Assembly (NCBI GenBank): GCA_002104935.1 | Contig: MCGT01000002.1 | Span: 682,001 to 746,000, forward strand | Direction of reading: 5' to 3' | DNA from: Hesseltinella vesiculosa | Taxonomy: Eukaryota; Mucoromycota; Mucoromycetes; Mucorales; Cunninghamellaceae | DNA: 64,000 nucleotides | Part shown: piece after piece, positions 11,936-28,760 of the stretch | Numbering within the stretch: position 1 is the stretch's first letter | How the letters are laid out: each line of letters opens with the position of its first letter | Notes under the pieces: generated by a model | What the model saw: the letters and a program-made list of their open reading frames with translations, nothing else | Databases searched by the model: none | Told to the model about the DNA's origin: nothing | Made by a program: the position numbers and the translations under genes

Positions 11936-12213
11936 AATGAAGAAAAAAAAATGACGCCAGATTCAGCCTCCGAACATGCCTTGGCTACACGCAGGGCCAT
12001 GCCGAAGTCATCCACATGCCCCAGAGCCCCGAAACGATGAATAAATACCGTCTGAACTTTGATCATATCATACTCGGCGATGGCGATCCAACTGAAGAGA
12101 ACTCTTGCTTTCGTTGATGACCAATGGTTGTGTGTGCATGGCCAGCCATCGAAGGCTCTGTGCAGAGGCGGAGAATGGCAATCCAGTTTTTCTCTTCCTT
12201 TTGAAAAAAAAAA

Positions 12214-12440
12214 GCAAACGCTGTTCAGCTCTTTTGAGCGGTAAAGATCGATGTAAAATGTTGAATGGATGCGCTAATGAGAGAATAGTGATGATGCAGA
12301 AAAAAACAAGACGATCGGTGAAGATCGCCCAGCCAGCTTTTGCTCACGTATGTTTTGGTGCCTCCGAATCCCCAGCCAAAAAATGAAAGAATCGGCCATT
12401 TTTCCAAGGGGACTCTCCAAGCGATATGATGAAAAATCAC
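12214..12440 (+). repeat. Dispersed repeat, copy B
   Basis: The longest copy. It contains TTTTGAGCG, GATCGATGTAAAATG, GGATGCGCTAATGA, the core CGGTGAAGATCGCCCAGCC, GAATCCCCAGCC and GAAAAATCACAG. No reading frame of note. Inverted relative to copy A. Confidence 0.75.
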
Positions 12441-12698
12441 AGCGCAAAGTGTTGATTCAAAATTGCACCGGATCAAATGCATCTTGATTTTACTTTCTCG
12501 CGCACTTGAGATGATTTGGCTCACCCTTCAAAAACATTCATACATCGCTCAAAGAAATACCTGATAATCAGCACCTTCATGAACGCCCACCAGGAAAATT
12601 GGCGCCTGCCTTTTCAAGCTCTTCGCTATCGCTCTTCGTTTTTTCTTTTTTTTTTTTTTTCGTCTCCTTTTTTCGTTTCGTTCACTGAATGCATCTAC

Positions 12699-14369
12699 AT
12701 GAATTCTCTTCATCAAGTCGATGATCTCGTCAAAGAATATTTACTAGTAAGCGGGTAAGAAGAACCTGTAGCATAGTTTGTAACATGGATTTCTCGTAAT
12801 AGTTTAGAGGCTTCACAGGCACTTTCCGTGCCTTGGAAGTAGAAAGTCGAACGGACAAGGACAAGGGGTTCCAGGCAAGTGGACGAAAATAAACAAAAGC
12901 ATCAACCACTGGAGATCACAACCACATTTATAACTCATCGTGCCCCTTTATTGTATTCTTGTATGTCACATGCACCTGCTGCAGGTGGACAAAATCCTCG
13001 AAGAGCTCCTCTCGTTTGTAACCAGCAGCGATGTCCAAAGTCTGCTCGACTACTACCGTTATCTAGACATTCGCTTCTTCTCCCGTCTTGACAGCCGATT
13101 CCAGCGTACTGCTAAAAAGTTTGAACTCTGCCTTCTGCGTCACTACCTCGTCCATGGTAAAATTACAAAGGACGGGCTGCCCATGAAGCGTGTCACTCAT
13201 TTTCTTGTTATAAAGCCATTCAACACAAGAAACGAGACAAGGTCAAAGAGTTTTTTGATATCTATGGTGCCGAGCTGCACAATACTCCAGAGTGGACAGC
13301 CTGGTTTGGTAAGTTGTAGGGTGGAAAAAAAATGATCGACGTGATCAGGACTCTCACCTGTTTTGCCCGCCAGCTTTGCCATACATCAAGCAACCCGCGA
13401 CAGATCCAACATTTGAAACGTTTTTTGCTAAACAATGGGTCGACAACTACACGACCTCTCTTCACAATTTTTTGGCAACAATTTTTCAAAACATGCGCAA
13501 GTCTCGGCCCATTCAAACCCAACCTTTCCACGTCTGACCAACCCCAATTTCTTTTTTTCTTTCCTTTTCTTTGCCGTTCATAGCGCTTCCCAGTTTATTG
13601 ACCTTCAGTGTGGACCGAACCAAACGAAAAACGCAGCAGTCCGAGATCGAGTCATTAAGATCAACCGTGGATCAGCTCAAATCCTCCTTGGAATCCAGCG
13701 AAAATGAAGTGGCCAAACTCAATGTAGAGGTAAAGAAGAGCTCGCGCGCGGTGTCAGGCTGTGGATCTCACCCAAGTTTTTTCATTTCCTTCGTGGTTAG
13801 CTTGAAGAAACAAGAAAGGAAATGACCGACGGGATCTCTTTGATACGACAACGTGCAGCGTCAATCCAGCCTGGTCAAGACACATCCAAGGAGTCGACCG
13901 ACGATCCCGTGGTCACAGATACAATGCAAGATGGCGATTCGTTTGTCGTGCTCAATCAAGAAGAATATTCAGAACATGCCTCGGCTATCACCCATGCACA
14001 GTTTTCCACCCAAGGCACCTTGATCGCAAGCTGTGACATGGACAATATTGTCAGGTAGGATCCCCTTCCAAGTGGTTTTGAGCTTCACTCATCGACGATT
14101 GTCCTTTCCCCCAGGATCTGGAGCTACAAGGGCCAGTCTGCAGCACCACAAAAGATCACCAGCAGCAATTTCAACGTCTTGTCCATGTCTTGGGATGCCC
14201 GATCTGACCGCTTTGTAAGTAAGTACTCAGTTAACCAGCACCAACTCATTGTGTCTCGGTAGCTATTCCTTGGCACAGATCAAGGTATGATCCGTGTCTA
14301 CAATGTCGAAAATCGATCGGTTGTTCAGGAATTTGGCATGTCTGAAAAATACCCCTGGTAACCAAGCGA

Positions 14370-14402
<33 letters not shown>

Positions 14403-15532
14403 GAAATGAAGAGATTGACATTGGCCCCACTTTTTTTTTTTTTTTTTTTTGTCGATGTGAATAAGGGTGACCCAACTATCTTCCAGTCCCGTGGAGCCTG
14501 TGATTGTTTGCTCAGCCTCTGGTAGCAAAATCAAGCAGAGCTCCAAGCAGCATGGTGCACTGGTTGCCTGGAATTTGAAAAGTCTCTCATCATCAGTAAG
14601 CACTGTTGTCTTTATGCATCCAGCTGGAACTCTGTGATCTCTTTCTTCTTCTAGGGCATTTTCAAATTGGATACCTCGGATTCCTCGGAAATCAATACCA
14701 TAAACCACAACCACAATGGCCAAATGTTGGTGGCCGGTGACGGCAATGGCATGCTGCGCATTTTTGGTAAGTTGGTCCTGCATGACAAAGAGCTCGAGGA
14801 CGAAAGAGTTGGGCTTACCTTGCTTGTCGCCCTCCCCGCTTTGCTCTGTAACTAGATGTTCGCACAATGAAATCGATCATGGAATGGAAGACAGACAATG
14901 CCAGGCCGGTGTGCATGGCGCAATTCAGCTTTGATGAAAATTCCATTTACACCGTCAACAATGGCGGGTGCCTCAACCAGTGGTCCATCCACAAGCCCGG
15001 CAAACAGCTGCAGGCCCACTCCTTGGCAAATTTCCCGCCCTGCACACCCCGCACCATAGCCTCCCAATCGTCGATCACATCCTCATCGCTGTTGAAGTTG
15101 GAACCCCAGCCATCGCTGTCGTCTCCCGAGTTCCCGCGTCCTACCTCCAACCGGTCGTCGTCGTCGCGCGCATCCGTGTCTTCCTCCCGCTCCGCTCGCT
15201 TACCCTCCTTCTCGGCCGAGGAAGGCGTCATCCAGTCGCTGCTGGCCAAAACCCCTCGCTCACAGCTAGTGGCCTTTTCTGACGACACCAACCATGTGTT
15301 ATGCGCTACCCAGCCCACCTCCGCCGAAGGCTTGGCGCTGGCCCCCTCCAATGAAACCCAAGGCACTATCTTCAACGTCCACTCTGGCCAGCCGGCACTG
15401 CGCATGGCGTCGCAGCCAGCCTACCGGCAGATCACAGCCGTCGACTGGACCAACACCTCCAACACCTGTCTGCTAGGCTGCCGCGACGGCTCAGTCAATG
15501 TTGTTAACTTATTCCACCATCGTACCTTGTAA
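12699..15532 (+). CDS. WDR91: WDR91-like endosomal WD-repeat protein
   Basis: Twelve exons join in phase to 673 aa: 12699-12746, 12803-12874, 12985-13156, 13216-13308, 13374-13496, 13584-13729, 13801-14054, 14115-14214, 14263-14357, 14466-14595, 14655-14766, 14856-15532. The N-terminus (VDDLVKEYLLFRGFTGTF) starts a LisH/CTLH-like helical region, followed by SLLDYYRYLDIRFFSRLD, LHNFLATIFQNMP and a coiled coil (~220-255). A linker leads to FVVLNQEEYSEHASAI, and residues ~310-673 form a WD40 propeller. This matches animal WDR91, a Rab7 effector that lowers PI3P during early-to-late endosome conversion with WDR81. Two introns use GC donors: after exon 2 (cag|GCAAGT) and after exon 5 (atgc|GCAAGT); both are required for frame and family match. 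Intron 9 holds a long A run and a long T run. Confidence 0.9.
14358..14465 (+). other. Intron 9 of WDR91 with paired A and T runs
   Basis: This 108-nt intron has a run of about 30 A, a 35-nt spacer and a run of about 22 T before the AATAAG acceptor. The two runs could base-pair in the transcript and bring the splice sites together. Such runs occur in many introns of the window. Confidence 0.7.
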
Positions 15533-15798
15533 CCCAATACAATACCTTTTTCTGCCTCCTACCCTCTTTTTCATTTGTGCGTTTCAATTTGGACAAGCTC
15601 CCAACAAAGAGTGTATCATGAATGTTTCCTGCCCAGAGAGGATAACACGTGGGACTCATCTGCACGAAAATTGGTGTGGCCAGATTTATTGTTTGGACTT
15701 GCTATCTAAAGGGTGCAAAATAAAAAAAAGTGGGAAAAAAGGACGATGGGATGCTAATGAAAACAGGCTTTGAGAGTGGGTTGCCTTTTGTATGCGGT

Positions 15799-16331
15799 TT
15801 AAAGGATTTGCAATTTCCATTGGACAGCGGCAATCACAGGCTTTTCAATGTCGGCTGTGAGTTTCTTGGCCTCTTCCATTTCCTCAGTAGAACCGTACTA
15901 AGAGAAGGGGTGAGACCGAGTAATGGCAGCATTCTTGTGTTTGTTACCTGGGTGTCGATCAATTTCAATGGTACAAAGATGGTAGGCATGGCTTCTTTCA
16001 AGTGGCCAAGGAAAGAGTCGAATTTGGCTTGGATGGTGCGGGCTTCTTCTACATATTCAAATGGCACCAGTGCACGCAAGAGGTTGCCCATGTCACCTAA
16101 GACAGAAGAAATGTAAGGACACTGTGGTTTGGTGGCCGGGGGTAGGTAGGTTACTTTGAAGGTTGCTTGCACGTTCATACAAACGCTTGAGAGAGCTGAC
16201 CAGATATTCTTCTTCAAACACGGTTCCTTTCTTGCCACGAGCACGCTTGCGTTCGTCCCGTCGCTTTTGCTTCGATGATTTTCTTTCGATGAAAAAAGGC
16301 ATGATCAACACCATCCATTGTTCGATGACCA

Positions 16332-16369
<38 letters not shown>

Positions 16370-19300
16370 TGCTGGCACGAGAAGATACAGTGGACACCCG
16401 TGAAGAAGCCTGGGTGTATCTGGTAAATTGACTGTACATAGATGTGGTGTCCGAAAACATATCGATGTTGTCCAAGGTGTCGTCATTGGGTAAAACTTGA
16501 GCTAGAAACGAGACGAGGATATGGTATGAGTAACTTTGGGTCCCTTTTTTTTTTCTTCTTTTTTTTTGGGAGAGGCACTCACTAGGTTCAGGCTTCTTTT
16601 CTCGGAGTTCCTTCAGACGAGCGGTTTGTTTGCTGAATTGAGACGTCAGTTCATCGATATCTTCGTCCATATGAGTGTAGCCGTCGATCAAAGCCGGCTT
16701 GACATGGGTGTCCATGACATCGACACGGTTGTGCGTGTAGGCCAAGCGGGTGGCTTCTTGCCAATGGCTCCCCTTGAGCAGGCAGTCGATGGCTTCTTCT
16801 AGGTCATTGATGTAATCCATAGCAACGGCGGCAGCTTCTTGGAATCGGCGCTTGTCTTTGAGGTAGTCAAGCAATTGATAGGCCAGGGCTTGGATATCAT
16901 CCACAGAGAACGACAGACGTTTTGTCAGAGTAAATGCCTCACGCCAGGCGCCTGCGGATTTATAAGATTGCAAAGCCTTGTCCAAGCTGTTGGCCATGGT
17001 ATAAACAATACCGGCCTCTTCGTAAGCCTTTTTCCCATCCAGATAGGCCCCGTACGCGTCCAACACAATCTACCACACACGGATGGAATGAAATGAATAA
17101 AACCAAGGGGTCAATTTCCATGCACTCTTCTCGGTATAAATTTCCTCACCTTTTTCTGTTCAGGCTTGTTGGCGTAGATTTCCAACGTGACAAGATAGAG
17201 CTCGTGTCGGACCATGTAGTCGATCAGTTGATCAAAGCGGTCAGGACAAAGAGAGAGATTGTGGAGAGCTTTTTCAAATCGTTCCAAATGGTCATCAATA
17301 CGGAATCGTTGGTAGTAAGTGTCGAGGTTTTGCAATTCTTGTAGGAATGGAAGGTATTCTCGAGGATCCTTGGAATAATAATAAAAAAAAAAAGTCAGCC
17401 AAGGTTCTGCAGTCAGCGCGCACCCCCCCCCCTCTTATACCATTTGCGCTTGTTGGGCGACCATAAGGACAAGAGGGAAGTTGTACATGCCCAAGGCGAT
17501 GTTGTACAGGCTGTCGGCCTTGCAAAGGAAAATGGTGTATTTGAGTGCTTCTTCGGCCTTGGCCAGGCTGGATTCGCGGATGTGGGCCAGTAGCGACAGA
17601 GCAGATTCCAAATCAGGAGGGCTGCTGCGGACATACGTCGACAAAATCGATTGAATGTATTGATCTTGGTCCAATTCCATCAAGACTTGACGCACAGCAT
17701 TGCAGATCTTGTTTACTTTGTTTGCCAGTCTAAGCACAAGGGAAAAAGTGAGACGGTATTCTTATTTGTGTTCTTTTTTGAACGTACAGTTCTTCGTCCA
17801 CCTTGGATTCCTGGTCGCCGTGTTTGTACATTGTCTTGGTGACGTCCTCGTTTCTGCCAAACAAAAAATGAGAGAGAGGGGGTGTCAGTACGCATTTTTT
17901 TTTGTCAAGGCACTCCTGCCGTTTGTTTACCTGAGGTTGGATAAGAAAAGGTTCAAAAAGTCCACTTCGTGGACTTGCTTGACAAAAGATTCGATGTTGT
18001 CAAAGAATTGCTGAGGATTTTCGTCAAATAAGATGTTCAGATCAATGCGGTTGCGACGGCATGTGGTAAATGCTGATCGATAGTTCAGTCTAAAGGATAA
18101 AACGCGTCATTGGAAAAAAGGTTCAAGGCTTCCAACTGCGTCAGAGTCTTACTGTTGAATATCTTCACGAATGGAGGCAAGCACAAAAGCACGGGGGCTG
18201 ATGGTTTCCAAGTTCCCTCGAGGCATCTTGAAAAAGGTCAAATGAGTGAGCTAATCCACCAGGCTCCAAAAAAGCATCTGGTTTACCTGTAAAACGAGAT
18301 TGGACTTGCCTTGGGTGGCCAACACGATCCTTGCGCCACGTTCCACTCGACGATGAGATTCATCATTAGCATCAGGCACATTGTCAGACAGCTTGAAGTC
18401 TATCAAAAAAAAAATTACAATCAAATAAGAGCGAGTCCTTTTCTTTTTGATATTTGGTTTTTGGCCAGCTTACGGTCAAAGGGCACATCCAAAGGCAAGA
18501 AGCGGGCGGTATGGCTGGTGGTGGAAAAGACAAGCCAGTCATGTCGCAAAAAGAACGACGTTGCTTCCGACGATAGTAAGCGATCATTGGCATAGAGCTT
18601 GCTGCGGTCTGACAAGGCGATCACCACGCGTTCCTGCATATCAGCAAGACCGACGTGAGCAATTGCGATCCATGGGCAAAAAGTAGGCAACGTCAACAAT
18701 GGCAGGTAAGCCAATTCTTCATTATCCAATTTCACTATATAAAAAGAGGGGATCAGTGTCCATTTACAAATCTGTGGCTAGAAGAACTCACCATCGTACA
18801 CGGTGCCATCGGTCGTTTCGACGAGCAGATCGCAGTTGGTAGCATTGTAGTGCACTTGGCCAGCACGGCCATTCAAAGGCTTCATAGATACCAGTTTGAT
18901 TGACTGTTCATCCAGATTCAGACGGGCTAAACACATGGTATCTGACTGGCTGGCTTCATCGTACATGAGATAGAATACTTCATTCTCCGACAGGGCAGTG
19001 ACATGTCGAGGGAAGCCGCTGAGCTCTTCTTGTGCAGATCTAGATGAGTGAAACAAAAAAGTGAGTGGATTCTCCCTGAGAGATGGGAAAAGAAAAGCTT
19101 ACGGAAGGGTGAGAGATGCTGTCAACTTGGCTACGCCGTGGCCATTTTTGGGCAAGTCAAAGAAATCCAACTGACGCTCGGACACGGTCACCATGCGACA
19201 AGAAGCAGCATCAGGCACAAAGGAGACCTGCTGTATGGGTTTGTTTGATTGAGCCTTGAAGGAGCACATAGGAGGAGGTACATTTTGATAGTAAAAGGGA

Positions 19301-20854
19301 GTCATCAGCGCAGCATCTAATCACGCAAATGGAGAGGTTACGAGGTCCAGCTGCTGAATAAAAATCCTTTACCTCCGTCAATAACAGCCACATAACCAGC
19401 ATTTTCGTGGTGGGTCGAAGTGCTTGTCAAGACATCCCAGTTGAGACGATAGGTATGGTATTGGTTGCCTAAATGGAAGAATTGAAAAAAAAAATAAGTT
19501 TGAGTCAGTCTCAGGGAAAAGGTCCCGGCATTACGGCCAAGCACGTGCGCCAAAAGAGGCGTTTCAGGGTCCCAAGTAAAGGCCAGCACATCGTCGTCTG
19601 GAAGGGTGATTTCCTGCTTCAAATAATAATGATAATTGTTCATCGTCCACAATTGCACTACAGAGAAGACAAGAAAGATGAGCCAACACAGTATCAGTCG
19701 AGTAAAATAAAATAGGGAACCTACCGAATTTGCGATGATCTTGTTCCAGGACAATGGCCAGCACGTTGGAGTCGGCACTCCAGGTGAGTTCACGTACGTG
19801 TTGATCTTTGCCGCGTAGGGTGAATTGGCCATGGCGCAGGCCGTTGCGCTCAATAAACACAATATCATGTCGATGGGGTAATTGCTGGCTGGACACAATC
19901 AAATTGCCGGAGGGTCGCCAATCCAGAGCGTGCTCCAATTGATCGACTGGTTCACTTGTGTTTTGCAAAACACCTTCTCGATTGAAGATACGCAGCACGC
20001 GAGCGTCTGTCAGAACACAAGAAAAAGTTAACGCGGTGTCATGGCGCCGGCCCATCACTTACTGTTTCTAGGATCGATGTCTGAGCATACAAAGAAGCTA
20101 CCATCGCCGCGCCAGGCAATGCGTGGTCTTTGATCATCGTCGGCTGACGTTGTGAATTTGGACGTGTCGACTTTTTGCTGGGCTGCCTGTTTGCCTTCGG
20201 AGCCGTGGAACTGCGTTTCTTTTTTCCCCCAGCCAACGCTGTGTTGGACACCTTGGAAGATAGAACATCATCAGCAAAGCTATGCATTGCATGGAGTGTC
20301 ATGCTTTACCTTGACCTTGCTCTTCAACATGCAGAGGAAATTCCGTAATCGGTTCAAAATCTTGCGTCATGACCAGCACCTTTTTTTCGCCAGTGATCAG
20401 CACCACGAGATCTTGATCAGGACTCCACGTCATGGCATGGATACCTGAATCAACCGTACCAACCACTTCAACCTACGTGATAAAAAAAAAAGAGAGAGAG
20501 AGAGGGGGGGGAATGAGTTGGAGAGTGAGAAGCAGTGGGAGGGCTTACGGCGTCTTGACCAGCGTCAAATCGCTCCTTGTAAATCAACAAAATATCACCT
20601 TGGCGTGTGGCTAAGCAAGCAGCTTGGATATCCGAGATAAATGTGAATTGAACAAGCTCGCCCATGGTAGTGGCCAGTTCCATGAAGCCAAGATCAGGCT
20701 CTTGGAGACAACGTACTTCGATGGCTTGTTGGCTGTCTTGGAGAGCAACGTACACAGTACTGGATTCGACATCGGTCGCGATAAGGCAGTGGTTATGCTG
20801 TACTGTGCCTTTTAATGGCGTCGAGGTATACTCTAAAACTTCCAAGCTTCGCAT
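15799..20854 (-). CDS. ELP1: Elongator complex subunit 1 (IKAP/Iki3)
   Basis: About 20 exons on the minus strand from the ATG at 20854 to TAA at 15799, roughly 1290 aa. The first exons were checked: 20854-20549, 20472-20310, 20251-20063, all in phase. The N-terminal half is a WD40 double propeller (MRSLEVLEYTSTPLKGT, GIHAMTWSPDQDLVVLI, PRIAWRGDGSFFVCS, RVLRIFNREGVLQ, TWSADSNVLAIVLE). The C-terminal half is helical TPR-like (SALSLLAHIRESSLAKAEEA, YEEAGIVYTMANSLDKALQ), then a Ser/Thr-rich loop and the basic tRNA-binding segment RRDERKRARGKKGTVFEEEY diagnostic for ELP1, ending in WKLQIL. ELP1 is the scaffold of Elongator, which makes cm5U-type modifications at U34 of tRNAs. It converges with WDR91 (267 bp between stops) and diverges from RPB1. 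Confidence 0.93.
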
Positions 20855-21501
20855 GCTGTTAAAAAAAAAAAAAAAGAAGGCAGAAAAAAAGAAGCGCTAA
20901 CAAAAAAAAAAGTGGCTTTCCTTGACCTGCCAGTTTTGGCGCAGCAAGCCATCTAAAACATGATTTTTTGATTCCAACAACCTCACTCTACTAATAAAGT
21001 ACCCATGGTACACATGACTATTTGCTTTTAAAGGATCCAGCTGCGGCCAGGGCAAGTTCTTGAAGACAAAATCAACCAACAGGTATATCACCAACTTCGC
21101 AAGCGTCGCCAACTGCGGTGATTGGTCAGCTGGCTTGACCGTCACTCGTTTTTTTTAAACTGCGGCTTCACCTGAAAAGAAGTAGAACAGTTTTTTTTTT
21201 TTTCTTGCTTCTTTGTTTTCCCTTCCCAAAAAATCGTGGATTGTACTTTTTTTCATATAGCAAAACCTTTGTTTGATATTGGAAACTAGTATAAACACAT
21301 TTGATTTTATTGCTCGTTCGATCATCCCCTCTTCATATCCCATTGTAAAAAAACCAAGCTCTCGTTTACTCGTTTGTTTATTTTTTTGCATTTGACCAGT
21401 TTATTTACCCTCGTCAACTCTATTTCTTTGCTACATTCCTATTTTACTGTCTCTCGAAAACCCAACAAAAAAAATATCAGCAAACGAAACATCGATTTGA
21501 A
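20855..21501. other. Divergent promoter region ELP1 / RPB1
   Basis: 647 bp between the starts of ELP1 (minus) and RPB1 (plus), AT-rich with A/T runs. A minus-strand frame of 82 codons (20897-21145) lies here, but it has no start context, ends in a poly-Phe stretch and is not continuous with ELP1, so I treat it as non-coding. Confidence 0.55.
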
Positions 21502-27498
<5,997 letters not shown>

Positions 27499-28053
27499 TC
27501 GTAAGGAAGCTGGCTCAAGGAACGAGGACCCCAAACCACAAAAAGAAAAAAAAAAGTTTGTTATATCAAATTTACTGTGAAATCAAATCAATAAAGCTGG
27601 CAGAATTAACTACTGACCACAGCTTATTCGAACGGACCGAGAAGGCACTGACGATACAGGGGTATTCGACAGGTGAGCTGAAGGCAACCAATACGTGGGT
27701 GCAAGGGTAGACAAACTAGACAGCGATCGCCAGGGGAAAGTGGACTCCGCCAGCTATTTTTTCAAATAAAAAGGCATGTCCACCCAAATATCTCACCATC
27801 TTTGTTCACAGGAGCAGGACGTTCCGATTTTTTCTCCAGGGTATGGGAACGCATCCGTCGGGCACCAGCGAAACGATGCAAAAAAAAAAAAAAAAAAAAA
27901 AATAACTGACTTGCAATTGCGCAATGCGTAGCAACAAAAACAATTTTCAATCAAGTAATTGCGCAACAACAACAATTGCAGCAACAGTACAACATACAAC
28001 ACAGGAGTTAAAAGGTACATTACCAAGGTGAAAGGTTGGTGGCCCAGACTGGT

Positions 28054-28098
28054 GAACCAAGGGGTCACCTTGGTGAAATGTTGGTGACCCCTTGGTTC
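28054..28098. repeat. Perfect 16-bp inverted repeat (hairpin)
   Basis: Left arm GAACCAAGGGGTCACC at 28054-28069 and its exact reverse complement at 28083-28098, separated by a 13-nt loop. Partial versions of the same words (accaaggtga, ggttggtg, atcaccatggtgac) flank it on both sides, giving a nested palindromic field from ~28020 to ~28125. Confidence 0.85.
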
Positions 28099-28138
28099 GG
28101 CTAAGGAATCACCATGGTGACTTTGGTACAATTGCAAT

Positions 28139-28168
28139 GTCACGTGACTTTGGATGATGTCACGTGAC
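28139..28168. promoter_or_regulatory. Two GTCACGTGAC palindromes, 20 bp apart
   Basis: Identical 10-bp palindromes at 28139-28148 and 28159-28168, inside a 14-nt direct repeat (ATGTCACGTGACTT). CACGTG is the E-box bound by bHLH factors such as Cbf1, Pho4 or USF relatives. The spacing is exactly two helical turns and the second site lies ~18 bp before the 5S sequence. Confidence 0.6.
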
Positions 28169-28185
28169 TTCAATTTTTAATAGCA

Positions 28186-28303
28186 TGTTACGGCCATACG
28201 ACGTTGAAAAATCCAGATCCCGTTCGATCTCTGCAGATAAGCAGCGTACGGCTTGGTTAGTACTGCGGTGAGAGATCACGCGGGAATACCGAGTGCCGTA
28301 ATT
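28186..28303 (+). rRNA. 5S ribosomal RNA gene (dispersed copy, possibly variant)
   Basis: About 118 nt that read as fungal 5S rRNA: TTACGGCCATACGACGTTGA, CAGATCCCG, CGATCTCTGC, AAGCAGCGTACGGC, TTGGTTAGTACTGCGG, ACGCGGGAATACCGAGTGC, GCCGTAA. Helix I closes perfectly (TTACGGC at 28188-28194 with GCCGTAA at 28295-28301). Near the GAGA tetraloop the usual GG/CC closing pairs read GA/TC, a paired change. Differences from the family pattern as I remember it include AGATAAGC for AGTTAAGC in the internal A-box region and GTTCGAT for GTCCGAT. A TTTT terminator follows at 28312-28315. 5S is transcribed by Pol III and enters the large ribosomal subunit; single dispersed copies are common in fungi. It could also be a 5S pseudogene or a 5S-derived element. 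Confidence 0.8.
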
Positions 28304-28311
28304 GCCATTTC

Positions 28312-28315
28312 TTTT
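28312..28315 (+). terminator. Pol III T-run terminator of the 5S gene
   Basis: TTTT nine bases after the presumed 3' end of 5S, flanked by C and G. Short for a strong Pol III stop but adequate in principle. Confidence 0.45.
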
Positions 28316-28567
28316 GTGGTATTTTTTATTTTGTTTGGCTGAAAAAATTAGTCAAAAAAAATTTTTAGGGTGACATCGCGCAACGCGAAAAGCGCCTGTG
28401 TGCCCTGACAATAGGTTTATGCATGATTTAGATGCCGACCCGTTTTTGTAAGGCTGGACAAAAGTCTTCGTCGGCCAAGGAGGGCATTCAGTTAGTCAAA
28501 GCTTATGCTTACTGACAGTGCGTGTGCGGATAATAAAAACATTCGTTGGTGGACCCAAAAAAAAAAA

Positions 28568-28760
28568 GCATCTGCTGCCCCACTTTTGAGCTGATGGATT
28601 GGTGTCAAATTTTGAATGAGTACAGATGCTCATGAATCACGTGGATGCTGAAAAAAATCAAGTCGATTGGTGAAGGTCGCCCAGCCACCTTGGTAGAAAC
28701 CACGTATTGACATTTTTGAATCCCCAGCCATTTTCCATCTGGGGATTGCCCCGGTGACCT
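28568..28760 (+). repeat. Dispersed repeat, copy C
   Basis: Shares with copies A, B and D the ordered blocks ACTTTTGAG, GGATGCTGAAAAAAA, CGATTGGTGAAGGTCGCCC, AGCCA and GAATCCCCAGCC, followed by CATTTTCC and a GGGG block. It lies ~270 bp after the 5S sequence. Confidence 0.7.

Larger units (their letters stand above)
11079..12698. other. Gene-poor intergenic region with repeats
   Basis: About 1.6 kb between the secreted-protein gene and WDR91. It contains two inverted copies of the dispersed repeat (11759-11935 and 12214-12440) about 280 bp apart. Short reading frames in it do not resemble proteins and overlap the repeats. The end of the region is T-rich and probably holds the WDR91 promoter. 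Confidence 0.6.

Noticed and set aside
20897..21145. Possible small gene or extra first exon upstream of ELP1
   Set aside because: No start context, poly-Phe end from an A/T run, and ELP1 already begins with the family-typical MRSL at 20854.
27600..27780. Possible snoRNA or other small RNA after RPB1
   Set aside because: Some GC-richer stretches, but no C/D or H/ACA boxes in the right order and no tRNA-like B box.
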